From NCBI GenBank assembly GCA_002347085.1, contig DDWW01000022.1, positions 25,412-57,486 of the forward strand: a stretch of 32,075 nucleotides of DNA, written 5' to 3'. Positions 25,339-32,075 of this stretch are shown in pieces; position 1 is the first letter of the stretch, and each line of letters begins with the position of its first letter. The notes below the pieces were generated by a model. That model did no database searches and had not been told where the DNA came from. It saw only the letters and a program-made list of their open reading frames with translations. The stretch comes from Desulfobulbaceae bacterium UBA2276 (lineage in GTDB: Bacteria > Desulfobacterota > Desulfobulbia > Desulfobulbales > Desulfocapsaceae). A program made the translations under genes and the position numbers.

Positions 25339-26385
25339 TTACATTTTATCCTGCAAATCAGCGGGCTGAACCTCCTGTTTCAACAGGCAGCAGGAGATCC
25401 GGTGTTCGGGCCTTCCGTCTGCGTCATAATGGATCGTATCGGGTTGGAGCAACTTGTTCATCACACAGCCTTCGGCGATATTCAGGGTGAAAAACTGGTC
25501 TTCGGTCAACCCCTCATTGTGTAACAGGGTATCATTTTCAATCCGCCAGGCATGGATGGGATAGTCTTCGCACAGGGGACAACGATAAACCCGGCCATTG
25601 GGAAAGATGAAAAAGTTATCGGCAACGATTCCAGCGCATTCAAAGGTCTCGTCCTCCCCCAGAAACACCTTGGGATAGGTAACATGGATGCCCTGCTCCG
25701 CCGCCATTCTTGCCACCTCCGGCACCACCCGCAGCCACTGTTCGGGACTCACCTGCCATTCCGTTGCCTCGCTCCCTTGCTTGCAGATGCCGCCATCCTG
25801 GGCGGGCTTGCCTCGTAGGCCGATCACCTGGATAAAAAATCGCTTGACCCCCAGTTCACCAAGGAGTGCCACCATTCGGGGCAGATGATCGATATTGAGG
25901 CTGGAGACGGTGTAGATCACACTGACCGCATAACCACGGGCCACAGCCTTGCGCAGATTGTCGGTACACACCGCAAAGACGCCCTGTCCACGGATGGGGT
26001 CATTCACAGCCGCATCCGGGCCATCCAGGCTGAAACTCAGGTAATCGAGAAGCTCGGGCGTAGTGCGGTCAAGCAGATCATGAAAGAGATAGCCGTTGGA
26101 GTCAACAGTGACAGCAAAACCACAGGCCTTGGCCTTGGCAATCCCATGCGCCAGGTCAGGGTGCAGGGTGGGTTCGCCGCCCAGGAAGATCATATTTGAT
26201 TTTTGATGAGGACGGGCAAAGAGTTCAATCCACCGCTCCATGGTCGTCCGCGGCAGGGTCTCCCGGCCATGCTGCTCTGGATTGATATAACAGTGGCGGC
26301 AAGAGAGATTACAGGCGGTGAGGATATGAAAAAAAACGTTTCGTTCGCCGGGGACAAACCCGACCGTTCTCGCTGTTGGGATCAT
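25339..26385 (-). CDS. Radical SAM protein with C-terminal SPASM-like cysteines
   Basis: A 348-residue radical S-adenosylmethionine enzyme. The cluster motif CNLSCRHC (Cys25, 29, 32) is followed by the SAM-binding LGGEPTLHPD and VDSNGYL strands of the partial TIM barrel. The C-terminal third has further cysteines: FECAGIVADNFFIFPNGRVYRCPLCEDYP, EGCVMNKL and ISCCLLK. Together they resemble a SPASM or twitch-type auxiliary iron-sulfur site. The substrate is unknown; SPASM enzymes often modify peptides or activate other enzymes, but no small precursor peptide is obvious nearby. It lies 35 bp downstream of the deaminase gene and is likely co-transcribed with it. A broken duplicate occurs at 23209-23427. 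Confidence 0.88.
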   Translation of the reverse strand: MIPTARTVGFVPGERNVFFHILTACNLSCRHCYINPEQHGRETLPRTTMERWIELFARPHQKSNMIFLGGEPTLHPDLAHGIAKAKACGFAVTVDSNGYLFHDLLDRTTPELLDYLSFSLDGPDAAVNDPIRGQGVFAVCTDNLRKAVARGYAVSVIYTVSSLNIDHLPRMVALLGELGVKRFFIQVIGLRGKPAQDGGICKQGSEATEWQVSPEQWLRVVPEVARMAAEQGIHVTYPKVFLGEDETFECAGIVADNFFIFPNGRVYRCPLCEDYPIHAWRIENDTLLHNEGLTEDQFFTLNIAEGCVMNKLLQPDTIHYDADGRPEHRISCCLLKQEVQPADLQDKM

Positions 26386-26420
26386 AGGAATTGCAAGGTA
26401 AAGGGTGGAATCAAGGTACC

Positions 26421-26942
26421 CTAAAGACTGTTCTGCTCCAGGGTATAAGTGGCCAGCAACGAACCTTTCCAGTAAGGATTATCCGGATTTCTGAAAAATT
26501 GCTGAAAAAGGGCCAGGCTCTCCTGCCTGAGCACCGCAGGCACAATCTCGATCTCCATGGCCCTATACAGGGGATTGAGTGCGGCTATGGGCAGATTGGT
26601 GCCGCCGCCCATCACATCTTCATAGGCATAGACTATTTTTCTAATCCCATTGAGAATCAAGGTGGAAAAACACATGAGACAGGGCTCCATGGTGGCATAA
26701 ACCGTCACCTCCTGAGGCGCAATCGTCGGTTCCGCGTCAAGAAACGACCGCAGGGCCAGCATCTCGGCATGATCCATCTCGTTGACCTTACCATTGCCGC
26801 AGCTACAGGAATGCGCCCTTTGCCCAGAGCTAATGACTGCCCCCTTATGTGCCAGCACACAACCCACCGGGAATTCTCCCTGCTTGAGAGCGGCCTCCGC
26901 CTGGGCCAGGGCCAATCTCATCAATCTTTCATGTTCTCGCAT
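26421..26942 (-). CDS. TadA/cytidine-deaminase-like zinc nucleoside deaminase
   Basis: A 173-residue zinc deaminase of the cytidine/deoxycytidylate and TadA class. The zinc site is complete: DHAEMLAL with His58 and catalytic Glu60, then MEPCLMC (Cys88, Cys91). GEFPVGCVLAHKGAVISSG and GIRKIVYAYED match the fold. It could deaminate a tRNA wobble adenosine, a free base or a nucleoside; the unusual SCSCGNGKVNEMD stretch before the HAE motif argues against a standard TadA. The frame is open much further 5', but ATG 26942 starts the conserved REHERLMRLALAQAEAA helix and avoids overlap with the gene before. It sits between a zinc-ribbon protein (43 bp) and the radical SAM gene (35 bp). Confidence 0.86.
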   Translation of the reverse strand: MREHERLMRLALAQAEAALKQGEFPVGCVLAHKGAVISSGQRAHSCSCGNGKVNEMDHAEMLALRSFLDAEPTIAPQEVTVYATMEPCLMCFSTLILNGIRKIVYAYEDVMGGGTNLPIAALNPLYRAMEIEIVPAVLRQESLALFQQFFRNPDNPYWKGSLLATYTLEQNSL

Positions 26943-26985
26943 TGAATACACCGACAAGAAAATTAAACAATTTCCAGCTTCATCC

Positions 26986-28242
26986 TCACAGGCTCTGCCC
27001 AAACCGAAGCACCGCTCCGGCAACCGAAAGCATGGTCTGTTCCTGCACCAGATCATGCCCGTTGATGGTAAAGGGCAGATAGACAAGATCGGTCTCCTGC
27101 GGGTGGAATGCAATCCCGGGCAGGAGGGGCAGGACATCCCTTTTATTCAGGGAGGCCTCAGCCAGGATCGTCTTCAAGGCCTGCACTGCCTCCGTTCGGG
27201 GAAGGGTCACCGGCGATAAACCTTTGCTCATGGTGGCTTCGCCCACTGGAAGTCGTTTCTGGGTTACGGTCATATTTTTGGCCAGATTCAAGAAGATCTG
27301 GGGCCGAACCTTGAACGCCGGCACCCAAAAACAAAGATCCATACGATCATGCTCGGGCCGCACTACCAGCGGTTGATTGGTCAGACGCAGAAAATCGCCG
27401 AACGATTCCATCGCCACCCCGGTTACCTTAACCTTAATCTTCCAGAACGGGAGATAGGCCGTATCCTTGCCGCCACTTTGTTGAGAGGGGACCCGCTGCC
27501 AGGAAAGCGAGCGTAATTGTCCGCCCGCCTCCTCCCAGGAACTGTTGCAATTATGACAGGAAAGCACCATGCTCTCCGGCTCCCCGTCCAAGGCTCCACC
27601 ACAGGTCGGACACAAGGTGGCGATGAATTTCGGCAGCCACTGATCTTGAAAACGTTGACTCTTTTCTTGCAGCTCCCGGCCCAGGTCAATTCGCGCCAAC
27701 CCTTTGTTGGTTACCGCGTCATACAGGATATGGTCATGGATATAAAGCGGCAGGTAGATATAACTGATTATCTCACCGATAAAGGCCCGATGGTAAAAAG
27801 GGGCCCTGTTTTGTTCCGAATCATACGCCGTCAGTTGGGCGACCTGTTCAAAAATGGATGCGACCTTAACCGACTGACGAAAAAAAGAACCGGCGTCGGC
27901 TTCACTCACCGAGGATACCTTCATGGCCTGTGGTCGCAAGCCCAACGACAGCGGCAAGGCCGTGGCCTTCATCGCCAGATGGGTAATATCAACAACCCGG
28001 TGCTGCACCTCACGTCCTTTACAGTAAAAGACATTGCCCTTGAAGCGCAGATAGGGTGCGTAAAAAATTTCCTCCCGGGGGATATGGCTTGGGGCCTTAT
28101 CAGGCAGGACAAAACGAGACAGGCCATGACTAATCCGGTAATTCCGCATCCCACAAAAAGGGCATTGTAACAACCTGCCGGCCTCATGAAGCTCAATAGC
28201 CGCCCCGCAGGAAGGACAATTCTGCTGAATGATAAGTTCCAT
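26986..28242 (-). CDS. Zinc-ribbon protein of unknown function
   Basis: A 418-residue protein I cannot assign. It starts with a zinc ribbon CPSCG...CPFCG (Cys9, 12, 27, 30), then a long region without known motifs containing repeated aromatic strand-like segments (YAPYLRFKGNVFYCKGREVQ, IISYIYLPLYIHDHILYDA). A second ribbon CPTCGG...CHNC follows (Cys211, 214, 229, 232), and then another strand-rich part with TAYLPFWKIKVKVTG and LVYLPFTINGHD. The duplicated YLPFW/YLPF pieces after each ribbon suggest an internal repeat. No signal peptide or membrane helix. Next to it, 195 bp upstream on the same strand, is an SPFH protein that also ends in zinc ribbons; the pairing suggests one membrane-associated complex, which is inference. 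Confidence 0.78.
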   Translation of the reverse strand: MELIIQQNCPSCGAAIELHEAGRLLQCPFCGMRNYRISHGLSRFVLPDKAPSHIPREEIFYAPYLRFKGNVFYCKGREVQHRVVDITHLAMKATALPLSLGLRPQAMKVSSVSEADAGSFFRQSVKVASIFEQVAQLTAYDSEQNRAPFYHRAFIGEIISYIYLPLYIHDHILYDAVTNKGLARIDLGRELQEKSQRFQDQWLPKFIATLCPTCGGALDGEPESMVLSCHNCNSSWEEAGGQLRSLSWQRVPSQQSGGKDTAYLPFWKIKVKVTGVAMESFGDFLRLTNQPLVVRPEHDRMDLCFWVPAFKVRPQIFLNLAKNMTVTQKRLPVGEATMSKGLSPVTLPRTEAVQALKTILAEASLNKRDVLPLLPGIAFHPQETDLVYLPFTINGHDLVQEQTMLSVAGAVLRFGQSL

Positions 28243-28318
28243 GGTGAGCCGTTATACTGAGAAAATCACAAAAAAGATGGGGCTTGAGTCGTTGCTGTCA
28301 AACAAACCAGACAACGCA

Positions 28319-28439
28319 TTTATTTCGTAACGGCTCCTGCGCCGTCTTCCAACATAAACCATTACTTCGAAGATCCTCTTCGGCATAAGGAGCCGTAACA
28401 AAATAAAAAAGCCGGAACGTTTATTTCGTAACGGCTCCT
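28319..28439. repeat. Three copies of a 20-bp element, two direct and one inverted
   Basis: TTTATTTCGTAACGGCTCCT occurs exactly at 28319-28338 and 28420-28439, and in inverse form with two mismatches at 28388-28407. The middle copy can pair with either outer copy, giving two mutually exclusive hairpins in the gap after the SPFH gene; the last copy covers part of that gene's stop codon. Confidence 0.9.
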
Positions 28440-29580
28440 AATCAATGCGTTGCCCGCACTGATTGCAGAACATGGCCCCTGGCAGATTTTTGGTCTTACA
28501 ATGAGGACAGATCGTGAGCTGCGGCTGCTCGGTGGTCGAATGGCCGCATTTGGAACAAAACTTGGCATTTAAGGCAAGATTTTTCCCGCAATTGGCACAC
28601 TGGCTCAAGATAACCTGTTGGTGCCCACATAATGGACAAAAACGGGCATCGACGGGGATACTGTTCTGACAATCAGAGCAGATCGTTGTCTCGCTCCCTG
28701 GTACTGCCTGTTGACCAGCCCCACCCGCACCTCCCATGCTATGAGCAAACATGGCCGGCATCATCATCCCCATACCCAGACCAATTCCGGCCCCGGCCTC
28801 TCCCTGATTCTCCGCCGCCTTTTCCATGGCCATGGCCGCCTTCATCTTCACAAACTTGTCGATATCATGGATAATATTCAGCCTGCTCTTATCATCTATG
28901 GCCTTCTGCACCTCGTCCGGCGGGGTAATCGAGGTGATATAGAGATGGCTGAGTTGCAGGCCGAAATGCGCAAAATCACCAATCAACCGTTTCTGCAACT
29001 GCAAGGATAGCTCATCAAAGCGGCCGGGCAGATTAAGAATGGTATCCAGGACTTCACCCAGATAATCGTTAAAGCGTGAGACAATCACCTCCTTGAGATA
29101 GGTAGCAATGGCCTCGGTGGTAAAGATGCCCATAGTGCCCACTAAGGAGTTGATAAAAAGGACCGGCTGGACAATCTGGATATTGAAGACGCCATGCGCC
29201 CGCAGACGAATCAGGCCCAGCTCGCTGTCCCGGAAGGCCACCGGACTCATCGTCCCCCATTTCAGGTTGGTGAAATATTTCATATTGACCATATAGACCT
29301 CGGCCCGCAAGGGGCTGTTGCCGCGCCACGGCACAGAGAGGATCTTGGTCAGCAGAGGGAGATTGCCGGTTTTCAAGGTATGACGACCAGCCCCGAAGGC
29401 ATCACAGGCCTTGCCCTTGTAAAAGAGGACTCCGGCCTGACTTTCCCGCACGGTCAGCTGCGCCCCCCATTTGATCTCACCCGACCCCTCTTCCGGGAAT
29501 CGGTGCGCCAACTCCTGGCCGGTCTCATCAAACCACTCGATATTTTCAAGAAAGATTGCGCTGTCAAATGTATTCATCAC
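28438..29580 (-). CDS. SPFH-domain protein with C-terminal zinc ribbons (virion-core/YdjI-like)
   Basis: A 380-residue protein of the SPFH (stomatin/prohibitin/flotillin) superfamily, the subgroup often annotated as virion core protein-like and related to Bacillus YdjI. The SPFH part (about 25-235) has WGAQLTVRESQAGVLFYKGKACDAFGAGRHTL and VYMVNMKYFTNLKWGT, then SLQLQKRLIGDFAHFGLQLSHLYITSITPP. A Met/Gly-rich stretch (about 270-300) leads to three zinc ribbons (CSDC...CPLCG, CANCG...CSKCG, CPHC...CNQCG). There is no membrane helix; relatives are recruited to membranes by partners. It heads the minus-strand group with the zinc-ribbon, deaminase and radical SAM genes. ATG 29580 or the next codon (also ATG) is the start. 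Confidence 0.9.
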   Translation of the reverse strand: MMNTFDSAIFLENIEWFDETGQELAHRFPEEGSGEIKWGAQLTVRESQAGVLFYKGKACDAFGAGRHTLKTGNLPLLTKILSVPWRGNSPLRAEVYMVNMKYFTNLKWGTMSPVAFRDSELGLIRLRAHGVFNIQIVQPVLFINSLVGTMGIFTTEAIATYLKEVIVSRFNDYLGEVLDTILNLPGRFDELSLQLQKRLIGDFAHFGLQLSHLYITSITPPDEVQKAIDDKSRLNIIHDIDKFVKMKAAMAMEKAAENQGEAGAGIGLGMGMMMPAMFAHSMGGAGGAGQQAVPGSETTICSDCQNSIPVDARFCPLCGHQQVILSQCANCGKNLALNAKFCSKCGHSTTEQPQLTICPHCKTKNLPGAMFCNQCGQRID

Positions 29581-29647
29581 TCCCCCTTATCAACAGATTT
29601 TCACATCTATTCAGAGTCCCTTGCACGAAGCTTGCAAGGTCAACAAG

Positions 29648-30055
29648 ATGAATTATAGTACACTCCAACCCCTTACTCCAGACAAAAACTCCAGAAGAGA
29701 TCAGAAAATGGACATCAAAGACCAGTGGACCGAAGAAACCGCAATGAAGATTCTCCAGAACCCGACCGTGGATTCAAAACTGTGGGCCGAGGCCGTTGAA
29801 TGGCTGATCCTCTTTGGCCCCCAGGAAGTTCGCGACCTGCTCCTGCAATCATCCGGCACCGCCACCAGCCACTGTTTCCCGGATCTCAAGGCCACGGGCT
29901 ACGCGCCCGACGGCCAGCCCTGCTACCAGATTTCCCAGATAGCCAGCTCTTTGCAGATCAGCGAGAAAGAGGCCAAAGAGATCATTGCCAGAAAACAGGA
30001 GGAGCACCAGATGCCCCACTTTATTGACGAGGCGGAGACCCACAAGGTGCAGTGA
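29648..30055 (+). CDS. Small protein of unknown function
   Basis: A 135-residue soluble protein I do not recognise. The core from DIKDQWTEETAMKIL through KLWAEAVEWLILFGPQEVRDLLLQSSGTATSHCFPDLKA is helical. The end, CYQISQIASSLQISEKEAKEIIARKQEEH, resembles a helix-turn-helix or small winged unit, so DNA or protein binding is possible but unproven. AAGG 8 nt before ATG 29648 favours this start; ATG 29708 opens the more protein-like part and is a real alternative (115 residues). It is divergent from the SPFH gene, with only 67 bp between the two starts, so they may share a control region. Confidence 0.68.
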   Translation: MNYSTLQPLTPDKNSRRDQKMDIKDQWTEETAMKILQNPTVDSKLWAEAVEWLILFGPQEVRDLLLQSSGTATSHCFPDLKATGYAPDGQPCYQISQIASSLQISEKEAKEIIARKQEEHQMPHFIDEAETHKVQ

Positions 30056-30106
30056 TCAGCAACAAAAAACCTCAACACCAAGGTGCTGGGCGGGAACCAG
30101 AAAAAA

Positions 30107-30574
30107 ATGAAAAACGTGCCGGCAACTGGTGAAGGATTGGCGAAAAAGGAATATGGGGGGCTGCTCGTTGCCTGTCAATTCGTCCTCCTTGTCCTGTTGG
30201 CGGCGACCACGCATTGGCGTGATATCAATCTTGCGGCCCTGCTGTTTTTAATCGCCTCCCTCCTGCTGGCCGGCTGGGCCGTCAAGGTCATGCGCCTGGG
30301 TCACTTTAATATCCTCCCGACCATCAAGAGCGGGGCCATCCTCATTACGCACGGCCCCTACCGCTATATCCGGCATCCCATGTATGCCAGTCTTCTGCTT
30401 GGGGGACTGGGCCTGCTCCTTATCTCCTGCAACTGGCTGCGCCTTGTCGGCTTCTTGGCCTTGTGGTTTGTCCTCTATTGCAAGCTCAGGATCGAAGAGA
30501 AGCTGCTGGCTGACCATTTCCCCGGTTATGCCTCCTACCAGAAACGCTCTCGCATGCTGTTCCCCTGGTTCTGA
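30107..30574 (+). CDS. Isoprenylcysteine methyltransferase-family membrane protein
   Basis: A 155-residue integral membrane protein of the ICMT/PEMT-like methyltransferase superfamily. There are three or four hydrophobic spans (for example LLVACQFVLLVLLAA, LAALLFLIASLLLAGWAV, LLGGLGLLLISC). The SAM-binding signature is GPYRYIRHPMYASLLL, followed by the C-terminal RIEEKLLADHFPGYASYQKRSRMLFP. Bacterial members methylate poorly known small or lipid substrates. ATG 30107 is preferred; a GTG at 30083 in the same frame would add eight residues. Downstream is a T-rich stretch (30582-30600), then DNA of different character leading to the DUF4238 cassette. Confidence 0.86.
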   Translation: MKNVPATGEGLAKKEYGGLLVACQFVLLVLLAATTHWRDINLAALLFLIASLLLAGWAVKVMRLGHFNILPTIKSGAILITHGPYRYIRHPMYASLLLGGLGLLLISCNWLRLVGFLALWFVLYCKLRIEEKLLADHFPGYASYQKRSRMLFPWF

Positions 30575-30730
30575 ATTTTCCTTTTTTTTTGGGTGTTTTT
30601 GTCGTCCGCATCGGGTATCCTCAAACAGTTATGTGAATATGCAGGAGAAAATAGAGGCGGCTCAGAATTCAAGGAAAATACTAGACAGAATCTGCCTATC
30701 ACAATATTAGCTCATTCTGTGTAGTACACT

Positions 30731-31961
30731 GCTAGGCATTTTCGTCAGCAAACAGAAACCGGATAAAATAAGTGGCAACTAACAAGAATCAGCACTTCGT
30801 TCCGAGATGCTACTTACGGCCATTCTCACAAGAGGAAGAAGGCAAAGTAATCCGGCTTTTCAATATCGACCGACTACAGGTCACCGACAATGCAGCGGTA
30901 AAGCACCAATGTAGCAGTTCGTATTTTTATGGTAATGATGAGCAACTCGAAAATGCCATTCAGTTTTTAGAACAATCATACGCAGCCACTTTGCGAAATA
31001 TTCGGGTCTCCAGCTACAAGCAGTTGACGCCGAAAGATGAAATAGTTCTCAAACGGTTCTGGTTGTTCCAATACCTTCGAACCGAAGCAGCGTCGAAGCG
31101 CGCTGTCGAAATGAACAATCATTTGGGTGAGGTCGCAAAAGTTGGTCCGTCTTTCAAGCTTGGAGTTCGAGATGCCGTCATTATGGCAATGCATACCTTC
31201 GCTCAAGAGATGCACATAATTGATGACATGAGGGTATGTTTGGTGAAGAACTCAAGCAGTTTGCCATTCATCACATCAGACGACCCAGCCGTTATCACTA
31301 ACAGATGGTTCTTGTATGACCGAAGACATCTAGGACATACATTTGGCCTGCAAAGCGCCGGTGTGCTTCTAGTCATGCCAGTATCGCCAAAGTTGGTATT
31401 TATCGCATACGACCCTGATGTTTATGCGATTTCAAAAATATCCGGCATCGCGAATACAAGGAAAGTGGGTGACGTTCGTTCCATTAATCAGCTACAAATT
31501 TTGAATTGCAGGGCAAATGTATTTCCTGGTCCGACCTACGACTCAACAGTCTTATATAATGAATATCAATCACACAAAGGTCGCAGGCTACCAACACGAC
31601 ATGTACTACACTATTCGGTCTTAGATAAAGTAGAAGGCCAATACAAACGTTATCGAGTGGTAGATAGTCCGGAGGAAGTGGACCATCAGGATGCTTTGGT
31701 GCACATGCAAGCTCTTTTCCCGAAGCCGGATTCGTGGCCTATGTTTTTGCATTGGCGAAGAAAAGGTTTTGGCTGCACTAACGGTACTGGCATGGGCTGT
31801 ATTCGTCGTTCTCAGATTCAAGGGATTGGCGGCCCATCGTTTGAAAAGATGTATACGAGACATTAAAGCAATATGCCTAACCAGCGGGTCAACCTGACCG
31901 CGGGAACGGTGGCGGCGCTGGCGCGGCAAGTGTAGGTGGCGCGGTCAGGTTACCCAAAATG
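30731..31961 (+). mobile_element. Probable integron gene cassette carrying a DUF4238 gene
   Basis: The unit is one gene followed 8 bp after its stop by an attC-like site, the defining layout of an integron cassette. The right edge is the G of GTTA at 31961. The left edge is proposed at GCTAGGC (30731-30737), which pairs with GCCTAAC of the attC at 6 of 7 positions, as a cassette's own 5' end should, and leaves a 41-nt leader. GTTATGT at about 30630 is a second candidate. The DNA is more AT-rich than the neighbouring genes. No integrase is in the window. Confidence 0.55.
30772..31866 (+). CDS. DUF4238 family protein, cassette cargo
   Basis: A 364-residue protein of the DUF4238 family, whose function is not established. 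The family pattern is clear: N-terminal NQHFVPRCYLRPFSQ, then KHQCSSSYFYGNDEQLENAIQFLEQSYAATL, and the middle PFITSDDPAVITNRW with LLVMPVSPKLVFIAYDPD. Members are common in accessory DNA. The start is GTG 30772 with GGA 8 nt upstream; the N-terminus is family-like. Codon use differs from the window (fewer GCC/CTG, more GCA, AAA and ATT codons), a sign of transfer. The last 40 residues (RRKGFGCTNGTGMGCIRRS) look unlike a folded protein, while another frame over the same DNA encodes a hydrophobic helix, so the 3' end may be frameshifted. An attC-like site follows at once. Confidence 0.85.
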   Translation: MATNKNQHFVPRCYLRPFSQEEEGKVIRLFNIDRLQVTDNAAVKHQCSSSYFYGNDEQLENAIQFLEQSYAATLRNIRVSSYKQLTPKDEIVLKRFWLFQYLRTEAASKRAVEMNNHLGEVAKVGPSFKLGVRDAVIMAMHTFAQEMHIIDDMRVCLVKNSSSLPFITSDDPAVITNRWFLYDRRHLGHTFGLQSAGVLLVMPVSPKLVFIAYDPDVYAISKISGIANTRKVGDVRSINQLQILNCRANVFPGPTYDSTVLYNEYQSHKGRRLPTRHVLHYSVLDKVEGQYKRYRVVDSPEEVDHQDALVHMQALFPKPDSWPMFLHWRRKGFGCTNGTGMGCIRRSQIQGIGGPSFEKMYTRH

Positions 31962-31967
31962 TTATCG
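31875..31967 (+). mobile_element. attC-like integron recombination site
   Basis: Outer boxes GCCTAAC (31875-31881) and GTTATCG (31961-31967) pair over TAAC/GTTA. Inside, after unpaired spacers of 4 and 5 nt, GGGT-C-AACCTGACCGCG (31886-31902) pairs with CGCGGTCAGGTTACCC (31940-31955) over 16 bp with one unpaired C at 31890, the extrahelical base expected of attC. The left half aligns with the classical TAAC-N5-GTTCAAG pattern. Total about 93 bp with a GC-rich variable loop, within the known size range. Confidence 0.75.
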
Positions 31968-32075
31968 GATATGGATATGTCGGGTTACGCTCCGCGAACC
32001 AGATCTACGAGACTTTTTCATGGCACATTCACCCCAGCTGGGAATAGTCAAATCAACCGTTTTATTCAAACAAAC

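Noticed and set aside
26943..27137. 65-codon upstream extension of the deaminase
   Set aside because: It would overlap the zinc-ribbon gene by 152 bp and has no deaminase similarity before the helix starting at 26942.
31979..32009. GTCGGGTTACGCTCCGCGAACC-like stretch after the attC site as a further recombination site
   Set aside because: It resembles a common chromosomal REP-type sequence and lacks attC boxes; the window ends too soon to judge.

Overview
The window reads as bacterial chromosome, mostly with moderately high GC, compact genes and many Shine-Dalgarno sites. It encodes a Gram-negative-type cell: Tat export, a lipoprotein with a lipobox, a class A penicillin-binding protein, HslVU and the DXP isoprenoid pathway. 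The mixture (xseB-ispA-dxs order, a NapH-like ferredoxin protein, a CxxxCxxC radical SAM enzyme, a cysteine-rich unknown) would fit a deltaproteobacterium or Desulfobacterota anaerobe. That assignment is inference; no marker in the window proves it.

Layout. 1-1.8 kb: the 3' part of xseA and a convergent small exported protein. 2-4 kb: a PBP1A-type peptidoglycan synthase on the minus strand. 4.1-8.1 kb: mutL, a translationally coupled 3D-domain lipoprotein, and eno, all plus strand. 8.1-10.5 kb: an intergenic cluster of three perfect hairpins, then an exported beta-propeller protein. 10.5-14.3 kb: a minus-strand run with a cysteine-rich unknown, hslU and hslV (ATGA-coupled), and xerC; a 27-bp perfect inverted repeat lies between hslV and xerC. 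14.4-18.2 kb: xseB, ispA and dxs. This order is interrupted between ispA and dxs by a two-gene toxin-antitoxin module bracketed by 29-bp direct repeats. 18.3-20.6 kb: a NapH-like iron-sulfur membrane protein and tatB-tatC behind a good sigma70-like promoter.

20.7-25.1 kb holds two membrane-bound cyclic-di-GMP enzymes on the minus strand, a sensor diguanylate cyclase and a GGDEF-EAL protein. Between them lies a decayed, internally deleted copy of the radical SAM gene found intact at 25.3-26.4 kb. 25.3-29.6 kb is a minus-strand group: an SPFH protein with C-terminal zinc ribbons, a second zinc-ribbon protein, a TadA-like deaminase and the radical SAM protein. 29.6-30.6 kb carries a small unknown and an isoprenylcysteine-methyltransferase-like membrane protein.

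The right end (30.7-32 kb) looks like an integron gene cassette. A DUF4238 gene of different composition is followed at once by a 93-bp structure with the arms, extrahelical base, paired spacers and terminal boxes of an attC site. No integrase is in the window, so this is either a lone cassette or the edge of an attC cluster that continues past the window. Together with the toxin-antitoxin insertion, the radical SAM relic and several hairpin repeats, it shows a conserved housekeeping backbone with several small acquisitions.
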